A DNA stretch of 64,000 nucleotides from Paraburkholderia sprentiae WSM5005 (GTDB lineage Bacteria; Pseudomonadota; Gammaproteobacteria; Burkholderiales; Burkholderiaceae), in contig NZ_CP017562.2 of the NCBI RefSeq assembly GCF_001865575.2, forward strand, positions 124,001-188,000, given 5' to 3'. The position numbers and the translations under genes were made by a program. Below are positions 9,695 to 18,405 of this stretch, one piece after another. The notes beneath the pieces are model-generated. The model was given only the letters and a program-made list of their open reading frames with translations. It was not told where the DNA came from and did no database searches. Positions within the stretch are counted from its first letter, which is position 1. The number at the start of each line of letters is the position of its first letter.

Positions 9695-9722
9695 GAGCCG
9701 AAGGCTCGTGGCCGGTCCGGCC
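9695..9722. terminator. Two adjacent short hairpins
   Basis: GAGCC-GAA-GGCTC (9695-9707) is followed at once by GGCCGG-T-CCGGCC (9710-9722), both perfect inverted repeats. They lie between two minus-strand genes. There is no T-rich tail, so they may act in transcript stability or as a pause site rather than as a true intrinsic terminator. Confidence 0.35.
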
Positions 9723-9737
9723 TTGCACGCACCGAGG

Positions 9738-10127
9738 CTATTGAAGGAACGTCGGCAATCCAGACTCGCTACGCCGCTTCCTCGGCTTAGGTTCCACTCC
9801 CACCCGCGGATCGCGTCGCAGCACAAGCGCCGTCAACTGCTGCACCGCGCCTTCAAACGCCGGATCTTCCTGTGGCACGTAAAGCCATTTGCCCAGCACC
9901 GGGTGAGGCCGCAGCGCAGGCATATCGGCAATCAGAGCAGCATGGCGCTCTCGCGACGTACAGACGAGCAACCCGTTCCATGGCTTATCGCGATCGGCGG
10001 CAACCAGACACAACAGCCCATCGATATACGCAGCGTCGCTACCGAACATCCGTCGGCGCACATAAGTCGGATCGCGTTCGAACGCGTCAAAGATCCACAG
10101 GAGCGAATTGCTGATCGAAGAGGGCAT
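9738..10127 (-). CDS. TfoX/Sxy N-terminal-like or unknown small protein
   Basis: Protein of 129 aa from the ATG at 10127 (MPSSIS), which has AGGA upstream; longer in-frame starts lack a binding site. The segment RRMFGSDAAYIDGLLCLVAADRDKPWNGLLVCTS, followed by HPVLGKWLYVPQE, resembles the TfoX N-terminal/YjbR-like fold (MFG...AYxxGxxF...L..KPW). The C-terminus is basic. Function unknown; the family link is a weak visual match. Confidence 0.6.
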   Translation of the reverse strand: MPSSISNSLLWIFDAFERDPTYVRRRMFGSDAAYIDGLLCLVAADRDKPWNGLLVCTSRERHAALIADMPALRPHPVLGKWLYVPQEDPAFEGAVQQLTALVLRRDPRVGVEPKPRKRRSESGLPTFLQ

Positions 10128-10276
10128 CGGCGGAAAATCCTGATAGGCGAGCGGATAAAGATAAGTGTACGTAAATCTCTGGGCTCGGCAGCGAGCCGAT
10201 CGAAGATCGAGCAAGTCCGGCTAGGTAAGATGTGCCCAACCTCGGCGACCATATCGGCACTCGCACGATCCAGACC

Positions 10277-11170
10277 ATGCCAGCTTACACAGACGCCACC
10301 GCTACCTACACGAAGCGCTTCGAAGCCGTTCTCGCCTATATCGATGCCAACCTCGAGGGCGATCTGTCGGTCGACGCGCTAAGCCGCATCGCAAACTTCT
10401 CGATGTTCCATTTTCATCGGCAGTTTGTCGCGTATGTGGGCGTGCCCGTCGCACGCTATGTGCAGCTGATGCGCTTGCGTCGCGCGGCCCGCCGTCTCGC
10501 GTCGCAAGCGTCGTGCTCGGTGCTCGATGCCGCGCTCGACGCCGGCTTCGACAGTCCCGAAGCCTTCAGTCGTGCGTTCAAGCGGGCGTTCGGCACGGCG
10601 CCGAGCGCGTTCCGGCGGCATCCAACATGGCAATTCTGGAGTGCGAGTTTTATCGTTCCCTACCTTTCGAGGAAACTGACCATGCAAGTGCAAATCGTCG
10701 ATTTTGCTGAAACCCGCGTTGCCGCGCTCGAACATCGGGGTCCACCTGGACTCGTCAACGCGAGTGCACGCAAGTTCATCGACTGGCGTATTCAAAGCGG
10801 ACAATCGCCGGTGGCGTCGAGCAGGACCTTCGGCATTCCGCACGGCAATCCGGACACGGTGCCGGCAGAAGCCTTCCGCTTCGAGATCTGCGCAGAGATC
10901 GACGAGCCTGTCGCGCCGAATGATTATGGTGTGCGTGAACGGGTGATTCCAGGCGGCCGGTGCGCGGTGATTCGGCACACGGGATCGACCGACCACATCG
11001 GCGAGACGATCTATCCGATCTTTCGCGACTGGCTCCCTTCGAGTGGAGAAGAATTGCGAGACCAACCGCTCTTTTTCCACTATCTGAGCGTTTTTCCCGA
11101 GACGCCGCTGGACCAGTGGCAGACGGATATTTATCTTCCGTTGCTGTCTTCACGCCGTTCCGACGGGTGA
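10277..11170 (+). CDS. AraC-family regulator with GyrI-like effector domain
   Basis: Two-domain regulator, 297 aa from the ATG at 10277; an in-frame ATG at 10232 is also possible and neither has a strong binding site. The N-terminal AraC double helix-turn-helix covers about residues 10-110 (LSVDALSRIANFSMFHFHRQF ... ALDAGFDSPEAFSRAFKRAFG). The C-terminal GyrI-like small-molecule domain covers about 145-290, beginning VQIVDFAETRVAALEHRGP. This N-HTH/C-GyrI order is that of Rob and SbmC-related regulators of drug response. An MHS transporter gene follows 240 bp downstream. Confidence 0.9.
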   Translation: MPAYTDATATYTKRFEAVLAYIDANLEGDLSVDALSRIANFSMFHFHRQFVAYVGVPVARYVQLMRLRRAARRLASQASCSVLDAALDAGFDSPEAFSRAFKRAFGTAPSAFRRHPTWQFWSASFIVPYLSRKLTMQVQIVDFAETRVAALEHRGPPGLVNASARKFIDWRIQSGQSPVASSRTFGIPHGNPDTVPAEAFRFEICAEIDEPVAPNDYGVRERVIPGGRCAVIRHTGSTDHIGETIYPIFRDWLPSSGEELRDQPLFFHYLSVFPETPLDQWQTDIYLPLLSSRRSDG

Positions 11171-11408
11171 CGAATCGTCGAAATGCTTCGGAGTCGGTAT
11201 CAATTGCATTGAAACGATGAATGCATGATCGTCTTTTGAGTAAAAAAGGCGATTTGTCGAAACCCAACTCCGAAAGTAAAGCGGATCTCTGCGAATAGCG
11301 GGTTCGAGCGCGGCTTTTATCGGTCCGCGCCTCGCGTCATCATCGGAACCGCGCAATACACCGATTGTCAAACATATCGCCGTCCATTCGCATTTGGGGA
11401 GATATCAA

Positions 11409-12773
11409 ATGACTGTCGCCCAATCGGAATCAATATCCCTCTCGGATGACGAGGCTCGGCGCCAGTTGCGCCGGGCTGTCATCGCCAGCACGATCGGTAC
11501 CACCATCGAATGGTATGACTTCTTCCTGTACAGCATCGTGACCGGTCTGGTATTCGCGAAGCTGTATTTCCCGGAATCGGACCCGCTTGTCGGCACACTC
11601 CAGGCTTTTTTGATTTACGCGGTCGGCTTTATCGCGCGGCCGGTGGGCGCGGCGATTTTCGGTCACTATGGCGATCGCATCGGGCGAAAAGCCACGTTGA
11701 TCGTGACGCTGTTGCTAATGGGACTCGCGACGTTTGCCGTGGGCTTTGTGCCGACCTACGCGACGATCGGCATCTGGGGAGCGATTCTGCTCACGGTGCT
11801 GCGCTTCATTCAGGGTGTGGGCGTTGGCGGCGAGTGGGGCGGCTCGGTGCTGATGTCGATGGAATGGGCACGCACCAACAAGCATCGCGGTTTCGTCGCG
11901 TCCTGGCCGCAGTTCGGCGTACCGGCGGGATTGTGCATTGCAAACCTGGTAGTGCTGGCCACCAGCCAGATGTCTGGCAGCGCATTTCTCACGTGGGGCT
12001 GGCGGGTGCCGTTTTTCCTCAGCATCGTGCTGGTCGCGATCGGCCTTTACATTCGCTTGAGTATTCTCGAGACGCCGATCTTCGCGAAGCTCCTCGCTGA
12101 GCGCAGGATTGAAAAGGCGCCGATGCGCGAAGTATTGCGCCGGCAACCGAAAGACATTCTTCTGTCGGCGCTCGCGCGCATGGCCGAACAGGCGCCTTTC
12201 TATATTTTCACGGCCTTTATATTCACCTATGGCGTGATGCGGCTGGGCGTCACACGCGACCTGTTGCTCACGGCGGTGCTGGCCGCTGCGGTGCTGGAAT
12301 TATTTACGATTCCGTTCTTTGGTCACGTGTCTGATCTGATCGGGCGGCGACGCATGTACGTGATCGGCGCTGCTGCTGCCGGGCTATTCGGTTTCCTGTA
12401 CTTCTTTATGCTCGGCACCCGTAACCCGACATTGATCTTTGTGGCCATCGTGCTTTCGCTGCTTCCGCACGCAATGATGTATGGTCCGCAGGCCGCGTTG
12501 ATCGCCGAGTCGTTCACGGGGCGCTTGCGTTACAGCGGTGCGTCGATGGGCTACCAGTTGGCCTCCGTCATCGCTGGCGGTCCCGCGCCGTTGATTGCGA
12601 CGGCGCTCTACGCTTACTTCCATTCGGGCTTTGCGGTGGCGTGGTATGTGTTCGCGTGTGGGGTGATTAGCGTGGCGGCTGCCATGCGATTGGGCGATCG
12701 CACGAATAAGGACATTTCGCGGGAATACGACGACGTGCATGCGGTGCATGACGAGAGACATGCTACTCCGTGA
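11409..12773 (+). CDS. MFS transporter, metabolite:H+ symporter (MHS) family
   Basis: Twelve-TM symporter, 454 aa from the ATG at 11409, with GGGGAG nine bases upstream. The MHS signature is seen near the start (RRAVIASTIGTTIEWYDFFLY), followed by the loop 2-3 motif GDRIGRKATLI and, in the second half, GHVSDLIGRRRMY. Family members (ShiA, ProP, KgtP, PcaT types) import organic acids or osmolytes. The substrate cannot be told. The 238-bp upstream region is AT-richer than its surroundings but shows no clear promoter boxes. Confidence 0.9.
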   Translation: MTVAQSESISLSDDEARRQLRRAVIASTIGTTIEWYDFFLYSIVTGLVFAKLYFPESDPLVGTLQAFLIYAVGFIARPVGAAIFGHYGDRIGRKATLIVTLLLMGLATFAVGFVPTYATIGIWGAILLTVLRFIQGVGVGGEWGGSVLMSMEWARTNKHRGFVASWPQFGVPAGLCIANLVVLATSQMSGSAFLTWGWRVPFFLSIVLVAIGLYIRLSILETPIFAKLLAERRIEKAPMREVLRRQPKDILLSALARMAEQAPFYIFTAFIFTYGVMRLGVTRDLLLTAVLAAAVLELFTIPFFGHVSDLIGRRRMYVIGAAAAGLFGFLYFFMLGTRNPTLIFVAIVLSLLPHAMMYGPQAALIAESFTGRLRYSGASMGYQLASVIAGGPAPLIATALYAYFHSGFAVAWYVFACGVISVAAAMRLGDRTNKDISREYDDVHAVHDERHATP

Positions 12774-12780
12774 TCGGTCA

Positions 12781-12811
12781 GGCGGATGGGCGCCCACCGC
12801 GGCCATCCGCC
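12781..12811. terminator. Bidirectional hairpin between convergent genes
   Basis: A perfect 9-bp stem, GGCGGATGG (12781-12789) with CCATCCGCC (12803-12811), has a 13-nt loop. It lies in the 64-bp gap between the convergent MHS and AraC genes. There is no long T-run, so it is a probable but not classical terminator. Confidence 0.55.
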
Positions 12812-12822
12812 GAATCAACCAT

Positions 12823-12850
12823 CAACTCTTCAACTCTTCAACTCTTCAAC
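12823..12850. repeat. Octamer tandem repeat CAACTCTT across a stop codon
   Basis: Three full copies and a partial fourth of CAACTCTT run from 12823. On the minus strand they cover the end and stop codon of the AraC gene (TGA at 12838-12840). A unit of eight is not a multiple of three, so gain or loss of copies could alter the last residues or the stop position. Confidence 0.8.
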
Positions 12851-13683
12851 GGCAGCCAGACTTCGACTCCGCCCATTCCCGTCACCGGATCGAACTGCTC
12901 GCCATACCGTTCGAAATTCGGCGCATCGGCAGGCACGTGCCCTGATGCGGGCAACCACTGATTCCAGATCGTATTCATCGTGCGGCGAATGCCCGAGATG
13001 TGCTCTCGATGGCTGAACACCGCATAACGTTGCGCGGCGATGCGTACACGACTCAGCTCCGGCGGCAACGCCGAAAAGTCGCCGACTTCGACGCCGCACA
13101 GGTAGTCGAAGTTACCCAGTTCATCGGCGTTGTAGCTAACGCCATAAGCCACTTGGCCGACCTGTCCCGGCACCTTGCCGTACCAGGCGCCAAAGCGCTG
13201 CCACTGCGATGGAATCGACTTGCTGGTCTCGCAGGTATAGCGCTCGCTCAGTCCAGCGACGAGAAACGGCGTGCCGTCTTCGAAGCGCGGCGGGTCCAGA
13301 TGGGTCAAAAGGGTTTCGTCCATTTTGATCGGCTCCACGATGCTCAGGTTGTCGAGATGACCCCGCGCGCGCAGCGCGTCGGGCGTGAGCCCGAACTGCT
13401 CGCGAAACGCGCGCGTGAATGCTTCGTGAGAGCCGTAACCGGCATCGATGGCGAGCGCCAGAATGTCGGGCGCGCCGTCGGCGAGACGCTGCGCGGCGAC
13501 GCTCAAGCGACGCGCGCGCAGGTAGCGCATCACCGAAAGCCCGGTTGCCGCTTCGAACGCGCGCGCCAGATGAAAACGCGACACCCATGCGCAGCGGGCG
13601 ATGTCGTCGAGCGTCAAGTCGCCGGCGAAGTGGCTTTCGATAAACCAGAGCGCTTTTCCAGCCGGATTCGTCTCGGCTCTCAT
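12838..13683 (-). CDS. AraC-family regulator with GyrI-like domain
   Basis: 281-aa regulator with the same architecture as the one at 10277. AraC HTH domain at about residues 8-110 (LTLDDIARCAWVSRFHLARAF ... AIDAGYGSHEAFTRAFREQFG). GyrI-like ligand domain at about 125-280 (RFEDGTPFLVAGLSERYTCE ... VEVWLPLKS). It is divergent from nothing and lies 30 bp downstream of the DHA2 exporter stop, on the same strand. The two may be co-transcribed, which would fit a drug-sensing role. Confidence 0.9.
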   Translation of the reverse strand: MRAETNPAGKALWFIESHFAGDLTLDDIARCAWVSRFHLARAFEAATGLSVMRYLRARRLSVAAQRLADGAPDILALAIDAGYGSHEAFTRAFREQFGLTPDALRARGHLDNLSIVEPIKMDETLLTHLDPPRFEDGTPFLVAGLSERYTCETSKSIPSQWQRFGAWYGKVPGQVGQVAYGVSYNADELGNFDYLCGVEVGDFSALPPELSRVRIAAQRYAVFSHREHISGIRRTMNTIWNQWLPASGHVPADAPNFERYGEQFDPVTGMGGVEVWLPLKS

Positions 13684-13716
13684 GTCAGCATGAAGCCAGC
13701 ATAGTCGGTGGCGAAC

Positions 13717-15210
13717 TCAGGCATTTGATCGCGCTTGCGGTTTTGCAGTGGCGGCCGTGGGCCGAGTCGAATCCGCCGCCTCCCCATCCACGCCCGCAGC
13801 AGCGCCCACCTGCCCCGGCCTCAGCCACAGCCCGCCCACCACGCCGGCCGTCGCCGCAAAAACCGCCCCAAACAGAAACGCGACGTGATACCCGCTGTTC
13901 AGCGCAACCGCCGCACTCGACGACGCCTGCATCGCCTCGCTGCGCGCCGCGGCAAGACTCGCGAGCACCGCGAGCCCGAGCGCCCCGCCCATCATGAACG
14001 ACGTGTTGACGATGCCCGACGCGAGGCCCGAATCGGCGGGATCGACGTCGCTCATCGCGGCCAGCAGCAGCGGGTTGAACGCGATGCCCGCGCCGAAGCC
14101 GAGCAGCATCATGCCGGGCAACACGTCGATCACGAAGCTGCCGTCGACGGGCGCGCGTGCGAATAGCGCAAGCCCGCAGGCCGCGAGCAACAGGCCCGCC
14201 GCGAGCGGCCGACGCAGCCCGAAGCGCATCACCACACGCGCCGACACGCCGAGCGAGAAGAGTCCCATGATCAGGTTCGCGGGCAGAAACGCCAGCCCCA
14301 CCTGCAACGGCCGATAGCCGAGCACGCGCTGCAGATACAGTGCCGAAATAAAGAACCACGCGAACATCGCGGCCGCCCACAACACGCCCACTACGTTCGC
14401 GGTCGCGACATTGCGCAAACGCAGCAGACCGAGCGGCATCAACGGATGTTGGACTCTGGCTTCGATCGCGAGGAATGCGGCTAGCAGCGCCAGCGCGGCG
14501 AACAGCAGGCCGAGCGTCTGCGTCGAAGTCCAGCCCGCCTCGTTGCCGTTGACGACCGCGTAGACCGCCAGCATCAGCGATGCGGTGACGCTGAGCGCGC
14601 CGGCCACATCGAGCCGTTCGCCGTGCGCGTGTCCGCGCGCGTCGGGCAGAAGCGCGACGCACAGCGCGTACACCGCAATGCCGATCGGCAGATTGACCAG
14701 AAAGATCCAATGCCAGCTCAGCAGGTTAGTGAGCAGTCCGCCAAGCAGCACGCCGATGCTGCCGCCGCCCGCGCAGACGAAGCCATACACGCCCATCGCT
14801 TTCGCGCGTTCGCCGGATTCGGTGAACAGATTCATGATCAGCGACAAGGACACGGCGGACACGATCGCCCCGCCCAAGCCCTGCACGGCGCGCGCGGCGA
14901 CGAGCAGGATTTGCGAATTCGCGAGGCCGCAGGCGAGCGAAGCGAGCGTGAAGAGCGTAATGCCGCAGAGAAACAGCTTGCGGTGTCCGTACAGGTCGCC
15001 AAGCCGTCCACCGAGCAACAGACAGCCGCCGAACGTCAGCATGTATGCATTGACGACCCACACGAGCGAGGTTTCGCTGAAGCCGAGATCGGCGGCGATG
15101 GACGGCAGTGCGACGTTCACGATGGTCGTGTCGAGCACGATCATCAGCACGCCCAGGCAGAGCACGATCAGTGCGAGCCAACGTTGTTTGCCGTGGAGGG
15201 AATGGGTCAT
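13717..15210 (-). CDS. MFS drug exporter, DHA2 family (14 TM, EmrB/QacA type)
   Basis: 497-aa proton antiporter. DHA2 features: LDTTIVNVALPSIAADLG in TM1 (motif D1), WVVNAYML in TM2, GGRLGDLYGHRKLF in loop 2-3 (motif A), and RAVQGLGGAIVSAVSLSLI in TM4 to TM5 (motif B/C region). The hydrophobic length fits 14 segments. The C-terminus is Ala/Thr-rich. The neighbouring AraC-GyrI gene on the same strand is a plausible regulator. Substrate unknown. Confidence 0.92.
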   Translation of the reverse strand: MTHSLHGKQRWLALIVLCLGVLMIVLDTTIVNVALPSIAADLGFSETSLVWVVNAYMLTFGGCLLLGGRLGDLYGHRKLFLCGITLFTLASLACGLANSQILLVAARAVQGLGGAIVSAVSLSLIMNLFTESGERAKAMGVYGFVCAGGGSIGVLLGGLLTNLLSWHWIFLVNLPIGIAVYALCVALLPDARGHAHGERLDVAGALSVTASLMLAVYAVVNGNEAGWTSTQTLGLLFAALALLAAFLAIEARVQHPLMPLGLLRLRNVATANVVGVLWAAAMFAWFFISALYLQRVLGYRPLQVGLAFLPANLIMGLFSLGVSARVVMRFGLRRPLAAGLLLAACGLALFARAPVDGSFVIDVLPGMMLLGFGAGIAFNPLLLAAMSDVDPADSGLASGIVNTSFMMGGALGLAVLASLAAARSEAMQASSSAAVALNSGYHVAFLFGAVFAATAGVVGGLWLRPGQVGAAAGVDGEAADSTRPTAATAKPQARSNA

Positions 15211-15412
15211 GCGGGCGCCCCTTTGCTCGCGTTCTGGCGACTATCGACGATGGGTTTTCGAGTCTAGCACCAGTGCATTTGGCGTCCAACTACGAAATCC
15301 TGGGCGGCGGGGTGGCGCAAGGCGGTGGCGCCTTTGACGGCTCGGCGGTGAATTCTGAGCCGTTTTCGGCATCCTCTGATTGCGATCAGCTAACTTGAGC
15401 GTCAAAAATCAA

Positions 15413-15475
15413 ATGAGCGAGGAAAGCTCCAATCCGGAGAATCGCGCATCCGAGAATGAGACGATCCAGTTATGA
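15413..15475 (+). CDS. Possible 20-aa leader or gene remnant overlapping the DUF6402 start
   Basis: A short acidic, Asn/Glu/Ser-rich frame (MSEESSNPENRASENETIQL) ends in TTATGA, so its stop overlaps the ATG of the next gene by the classic ATGA arrangement. It may be the truncated end of a formerly longer upstream gene, or a translational coupler. Too short to assign. Confidence 0.3.
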   Translation: MSEESSNPENRASENETIQL

Positions 15476-16686
15476 GCGACGAAGACAAAATCGCGTATTT
15501 CAGGGTAAACAAGCTGTTGTGGAGATGGACGCGATGCGAGGGAGCGGAAGGTTGCACCGTTGTCCGCGAAGGGCAGCTTTCGATAGATAAAGCCCCACCG
15601 CCGCTGTCAAAACAACCGGAACTGACGGTGACATCGAACGGGCCCGCGCCTGAGTCGCATCGACCGGCCCCATTGGTCAAATTTATCGACGACATCGAGT
15701 AAATATCCGACGCCTTTACGCGTTTCAATTCGTGGCTGAACACGCCGCGCCCGCCGGAAAAACAGCAAGCCGTACCGGATACGAGGCAGAAACAAGAACA
15801 GATCGTCCCGCCGTTCGACATTCAGGAGATTCCCGGCGCAATGCGCAAGGAACTTATGCCAGTGTCGGCAAAGTTAATGGAACGTTGGTTTGCCGGGGAA
15901 CTCAACTACGGGCCCACCGATAAAGACGTTGCGGCCGAAATGAATCAGAAAGGAGTGCCTTATCCTGCGGAAATGTATGACACGACGACGATCAAGCTCG
16001 ATTGGGTATTGAAGCATCGACGAGCTAAAGACCCATACGGCGACTTGATAAAGACGCAGATCTACACAGCACGCGCAAGACAAGCACTGAAGGAGATTCT
16101 CCTGCCATATGCCGGGAGGCCATGTCTTGACGCGAACAGCGAGTGCGCGGGAAACCCCTCGACGCTTCACCGGCATTTCCAGTTCCAGTATGTGAAGGTC
16201 GGAAGCTCGCTGTCTCAGAAGATCGGAGAGCTTCTCTATGCTGACTTCCACAATAACGGGGTTCCTGACGATCTGACGGGCGCGTTGGGATCGTTCAACA
16301 TATACGCGGCCTTTGGGTACGCCGACTTTCGCAGGGAAGGCACTACCAGGGTCGCCGAAATCTCCGCTATCTATGTATACGTTAAGGATAGTTATGACTT
16401 CACGGACAAACAGGGCGAAGTGTCGCAGTATCTTGGTCACTGGAGCGTAAACGGGGTGATCGTTCTGGCGTACAACGGCGCGATGTCATATCTGAACCAA
16501 CCGTACTTATATTTTTCCTATCCTGTTGCGCTGGGGAACTCGAAGGTCAAGGGCAATGTGTACTACCCGGTTCACAATAAGGACTTTAAGGAGTGGGCGA
16601 CAAAGCACCAGCGAGGAGGTGACTTTGTGATCTACTCGGACCGAAGGTTTGTCCGAATCGACCCACCGATCAAGGTGAATTTGTGA
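15472..16686 (+). pseudogene. DUF6402 gene (T6SS-associated) interrupted by one in-frame TAA
   Basis: Two pieces, 15472-15702 and 15703-16686, lie in the same reading frame and are separated only by a TAA at 15700-15702. The frame stays open from that stop to the ATG at 15841. The downstream part begins PPFDIQEIPGAMRKELMPVSA and continues through RWFAGELNYGP, KLDWVL, DDLTGALGSFNIYAA, YVYVKDSYDF and SQYLGHWS to GGDFVIYSDRRFV. From memory this matches the DUF6402 family found near type VI secretion effector genes in Burkholderia. A protein could still start at 15841 (281 aa), keeping the conserved region. A single-base AAA, GAA or CAA to TAA change explains the break; a sequencing error is also possible. 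Confidence 0.75.
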
Positions 16687-17060
16687 AACCGAGGCGATTG
16701 ATCGGACGGAGCGTGGCAGTGCTTGCCGCCGGGTTTACCGTGTTTCTCGTCGCCACGCACACCGATAGCCGGGATGCGAGCGAATGCATCAAAAGCACGT
16801 CAAAAAACGGCCGCTACACTGCGCAGCGATGCCTGCTCCAATGGAGAGGTGGCAATAACCCCGATTATCTCGGCCAGGTCTACGATGCCACGTCAGGCAC
16901 ACTGCTAGTACGCAGAACCTTCAGCACACCCGTTCCTGAACTGATTTGGCTGGACGACGATGGCGTTTCATTTTCCCGCGGCGGCGACGACGCGTCGTTC
17001 GTGAAGCTGCCACCGTCACTCTATGACCGGACGATGGCCAGACTTTCATCGAGAGATTGA
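16683..17060 (+). CDS. Small membrane-anchored or secreted protein after DUF6402
   Basis: 125-aa protein with a GTG start at 16683 that overlaps the DUF6402 stop (GTGA), with AAGG upstream, so it is translationally coupled. Residues about 8-25 (SVAVLAAGFTVFLVATH) form a signal peptide or N-terminal anchor. The rest is a small beta-rich domain with two Cys (ECIKSTSKNGRYTAQRCLLQW). Genes in this position next to effector-type loci are often immunity or accessory proteins, but no family is recognised here. Confidence 0.7.
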   Translation: MKPRRLIGRSVAVLAAGFTVFLVATHTDSRDASECIKSTSKNGRYTAQRCLLQWRGGNNPDYLGQVYDATSGTLLVRRTFSTPVPELIWLDDDGVSFSRGGDDASFVKLPPSLYDRTMARLSSRD

Positions 17061-17148
17061 CGAGCTTTCGGTCTTGCGTGCCGCCGTCAATACGCGCTGC
17101 CAGCGCGAGTCATTCAGATAACACACCGCGACCGCAGCACCGCTTCCC

Positions 17149-18372
17149 TCAAACCTTCGACCTACCCCCCATCAACCCATTCGACGGCAACGTCTCATCC
17201 AGCAGCTTCCTCGCACTTTCGATCCCCGCCACCGGCAAGCCCTCGGGATCGAGCAGCCCCACCTGCACGAGCACCGAAGCCTGATCCCAATAGATGTGTT
17301 CGTTATAAAGCTTGTCACCGCGGAAGCACACCACGGCGAGCATCGGCACCTCGAAGTACTTGCCGGTCGGCGCGACGCCCGGCAGCAGCCAGTCGATCTC
17401 GCAGCTATGCGTGCAGCTAAAAATGAATTCATCGACGATGCGGTCGGAGCCGATCGTGCGCGAAATCGGAATCAGCTTCGTGTCGGGCGGATTCGAGTTG
17501 ACGAAATGGTGCGTGTAAAAGCGCTTCAGATTGTCGTGTCCGACACCGCCCGTCATCGTCGGCACGTGATTGACGTAGGGCTCGGCGACCATCGTCGGCA
17601 TCACCGCGTCGACGTTGCGTGTCGCGAACTCGTGATAGCAATGCGCCTCCCAAAGCGCGTTCAGATCGTAGAGCGGACCGAGCACCTTGCGTAGCAGCGC
17701 GAGCGTGCGCGAGTACGCCATCATCGCGGCGGGCTTGTCGTACTGCTTGCGCTGCGGCGCGGCAAACGCGTGATCGCAGCCGGGATACACGTACTGCTCG
17801 ACTTGCGGCCGCGTGCGCAGTGCCGCGCCAATGCGCTCGCGCGTGTCAGGCGGGCAGTGCGCGTCGTTTTCGGGGAAGTGGAACACCATCGGGCAGCGGA
17901 TTGCCGATACTTCGTCGAGATGCGCTTCGAGGCCCACGCCGTAATAGCTGATCGCACAATCGACGTCGGTGCGCGCCGCGCTCAGAAACGCGAGCTTGCC
18001 GCCCAGGCAGTAGCCCACCACGCCCACCTTGCCGGCCTGCTCGGGTAGTTCGCGCAACGTGGCGATGGTGGCGGCGATGTCCTTCACCGCGACATCAGCG
18101 TCGAACTGGGCCAGATAGCCGAGCGCCTGTTTCATGTCGGCGTCGCCGTAGCCAAGCGAGATACCGGGCTTGATACGCCAGAACAGATCGGGCACGAGCA
18201 CGACGTAGCCTTCCTCGGCGTAGCGATCGGCGCTCGCCTTCATCGTCTCGTTGACGCCGAAGATTTCCTGCAGCAGCACCAGTCCCGGGCCCGAGCCCTG
18301 CGCGGGGCGCGCGACGTATGCGTTGAAACGGCCACCATCGTGGGCGATGACTTCGATGAAAGAGCCGGCCAT
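17149..18372 (-). CDS. Dienelactone hydrolase fused to SnoaL/NTF2-like domain
   Basis: 407 aa from the ATG at 18372, which has GGAGG eight bases upstream; a start at 18393 is less likely. Residues about 1-235 are a dienelactone hydrolase with the full canonical set at family positions: Glu36 (QEIFG), Cys122 (GYCLGG), Asp170 and His201 (GCDHAF). Residues about 250-400 look like a SnoaL/NTF2-like alpha+beta domain (HEFATRNVDAVMPTMVAEPYVNHVPTMTGG). It is the last gene of the anthranilate-CoA operon, 33 bp after the CoA ligase. It could act on a ring-opened or lactone intermediate; the exact reaction is unknown. Confidence 0.85.
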   Translation of the reverse strand: MAGSFIEVIAHDGGRFNAYVARPAQGSGPGLVLLQEIFGVNETMKASADRYAEEGYVVLVPDLFWRIKPGISLGYGDADMKQALGYLAQFDADVAVKDIAATIATLRELPEQAGKVGVVGYCLGGKLAFLSAARTDVDCAISYYGVGLEAHLDEVSAIRCPMVFHFPENDAHCPPDTRERIGAALRTRPQVEQYVYPGCDHAFAAPQRKQYDKPAAMMAYSRTLALLRKVLGPLYDLNALWEAHCYHEFATRNVDAVMPTMVAEPYVNHVPTMTGGVGHDNLKRFYTHHFVNSNPPDTKLIPISRTIGSDRIVDEFIFSCTHSCEIDWLLPGVAPTGKYFEVPMLAVVCFRGDKLYNEHIYWDQASVLVQVGLLDPEGLPVAGIESARKLLDETLPSNGLMGGRSKV

Positions 18373-18405
18373 GCAGTCTGCCTCCAGTCTCACGAAAGAT
18401 AGGGG

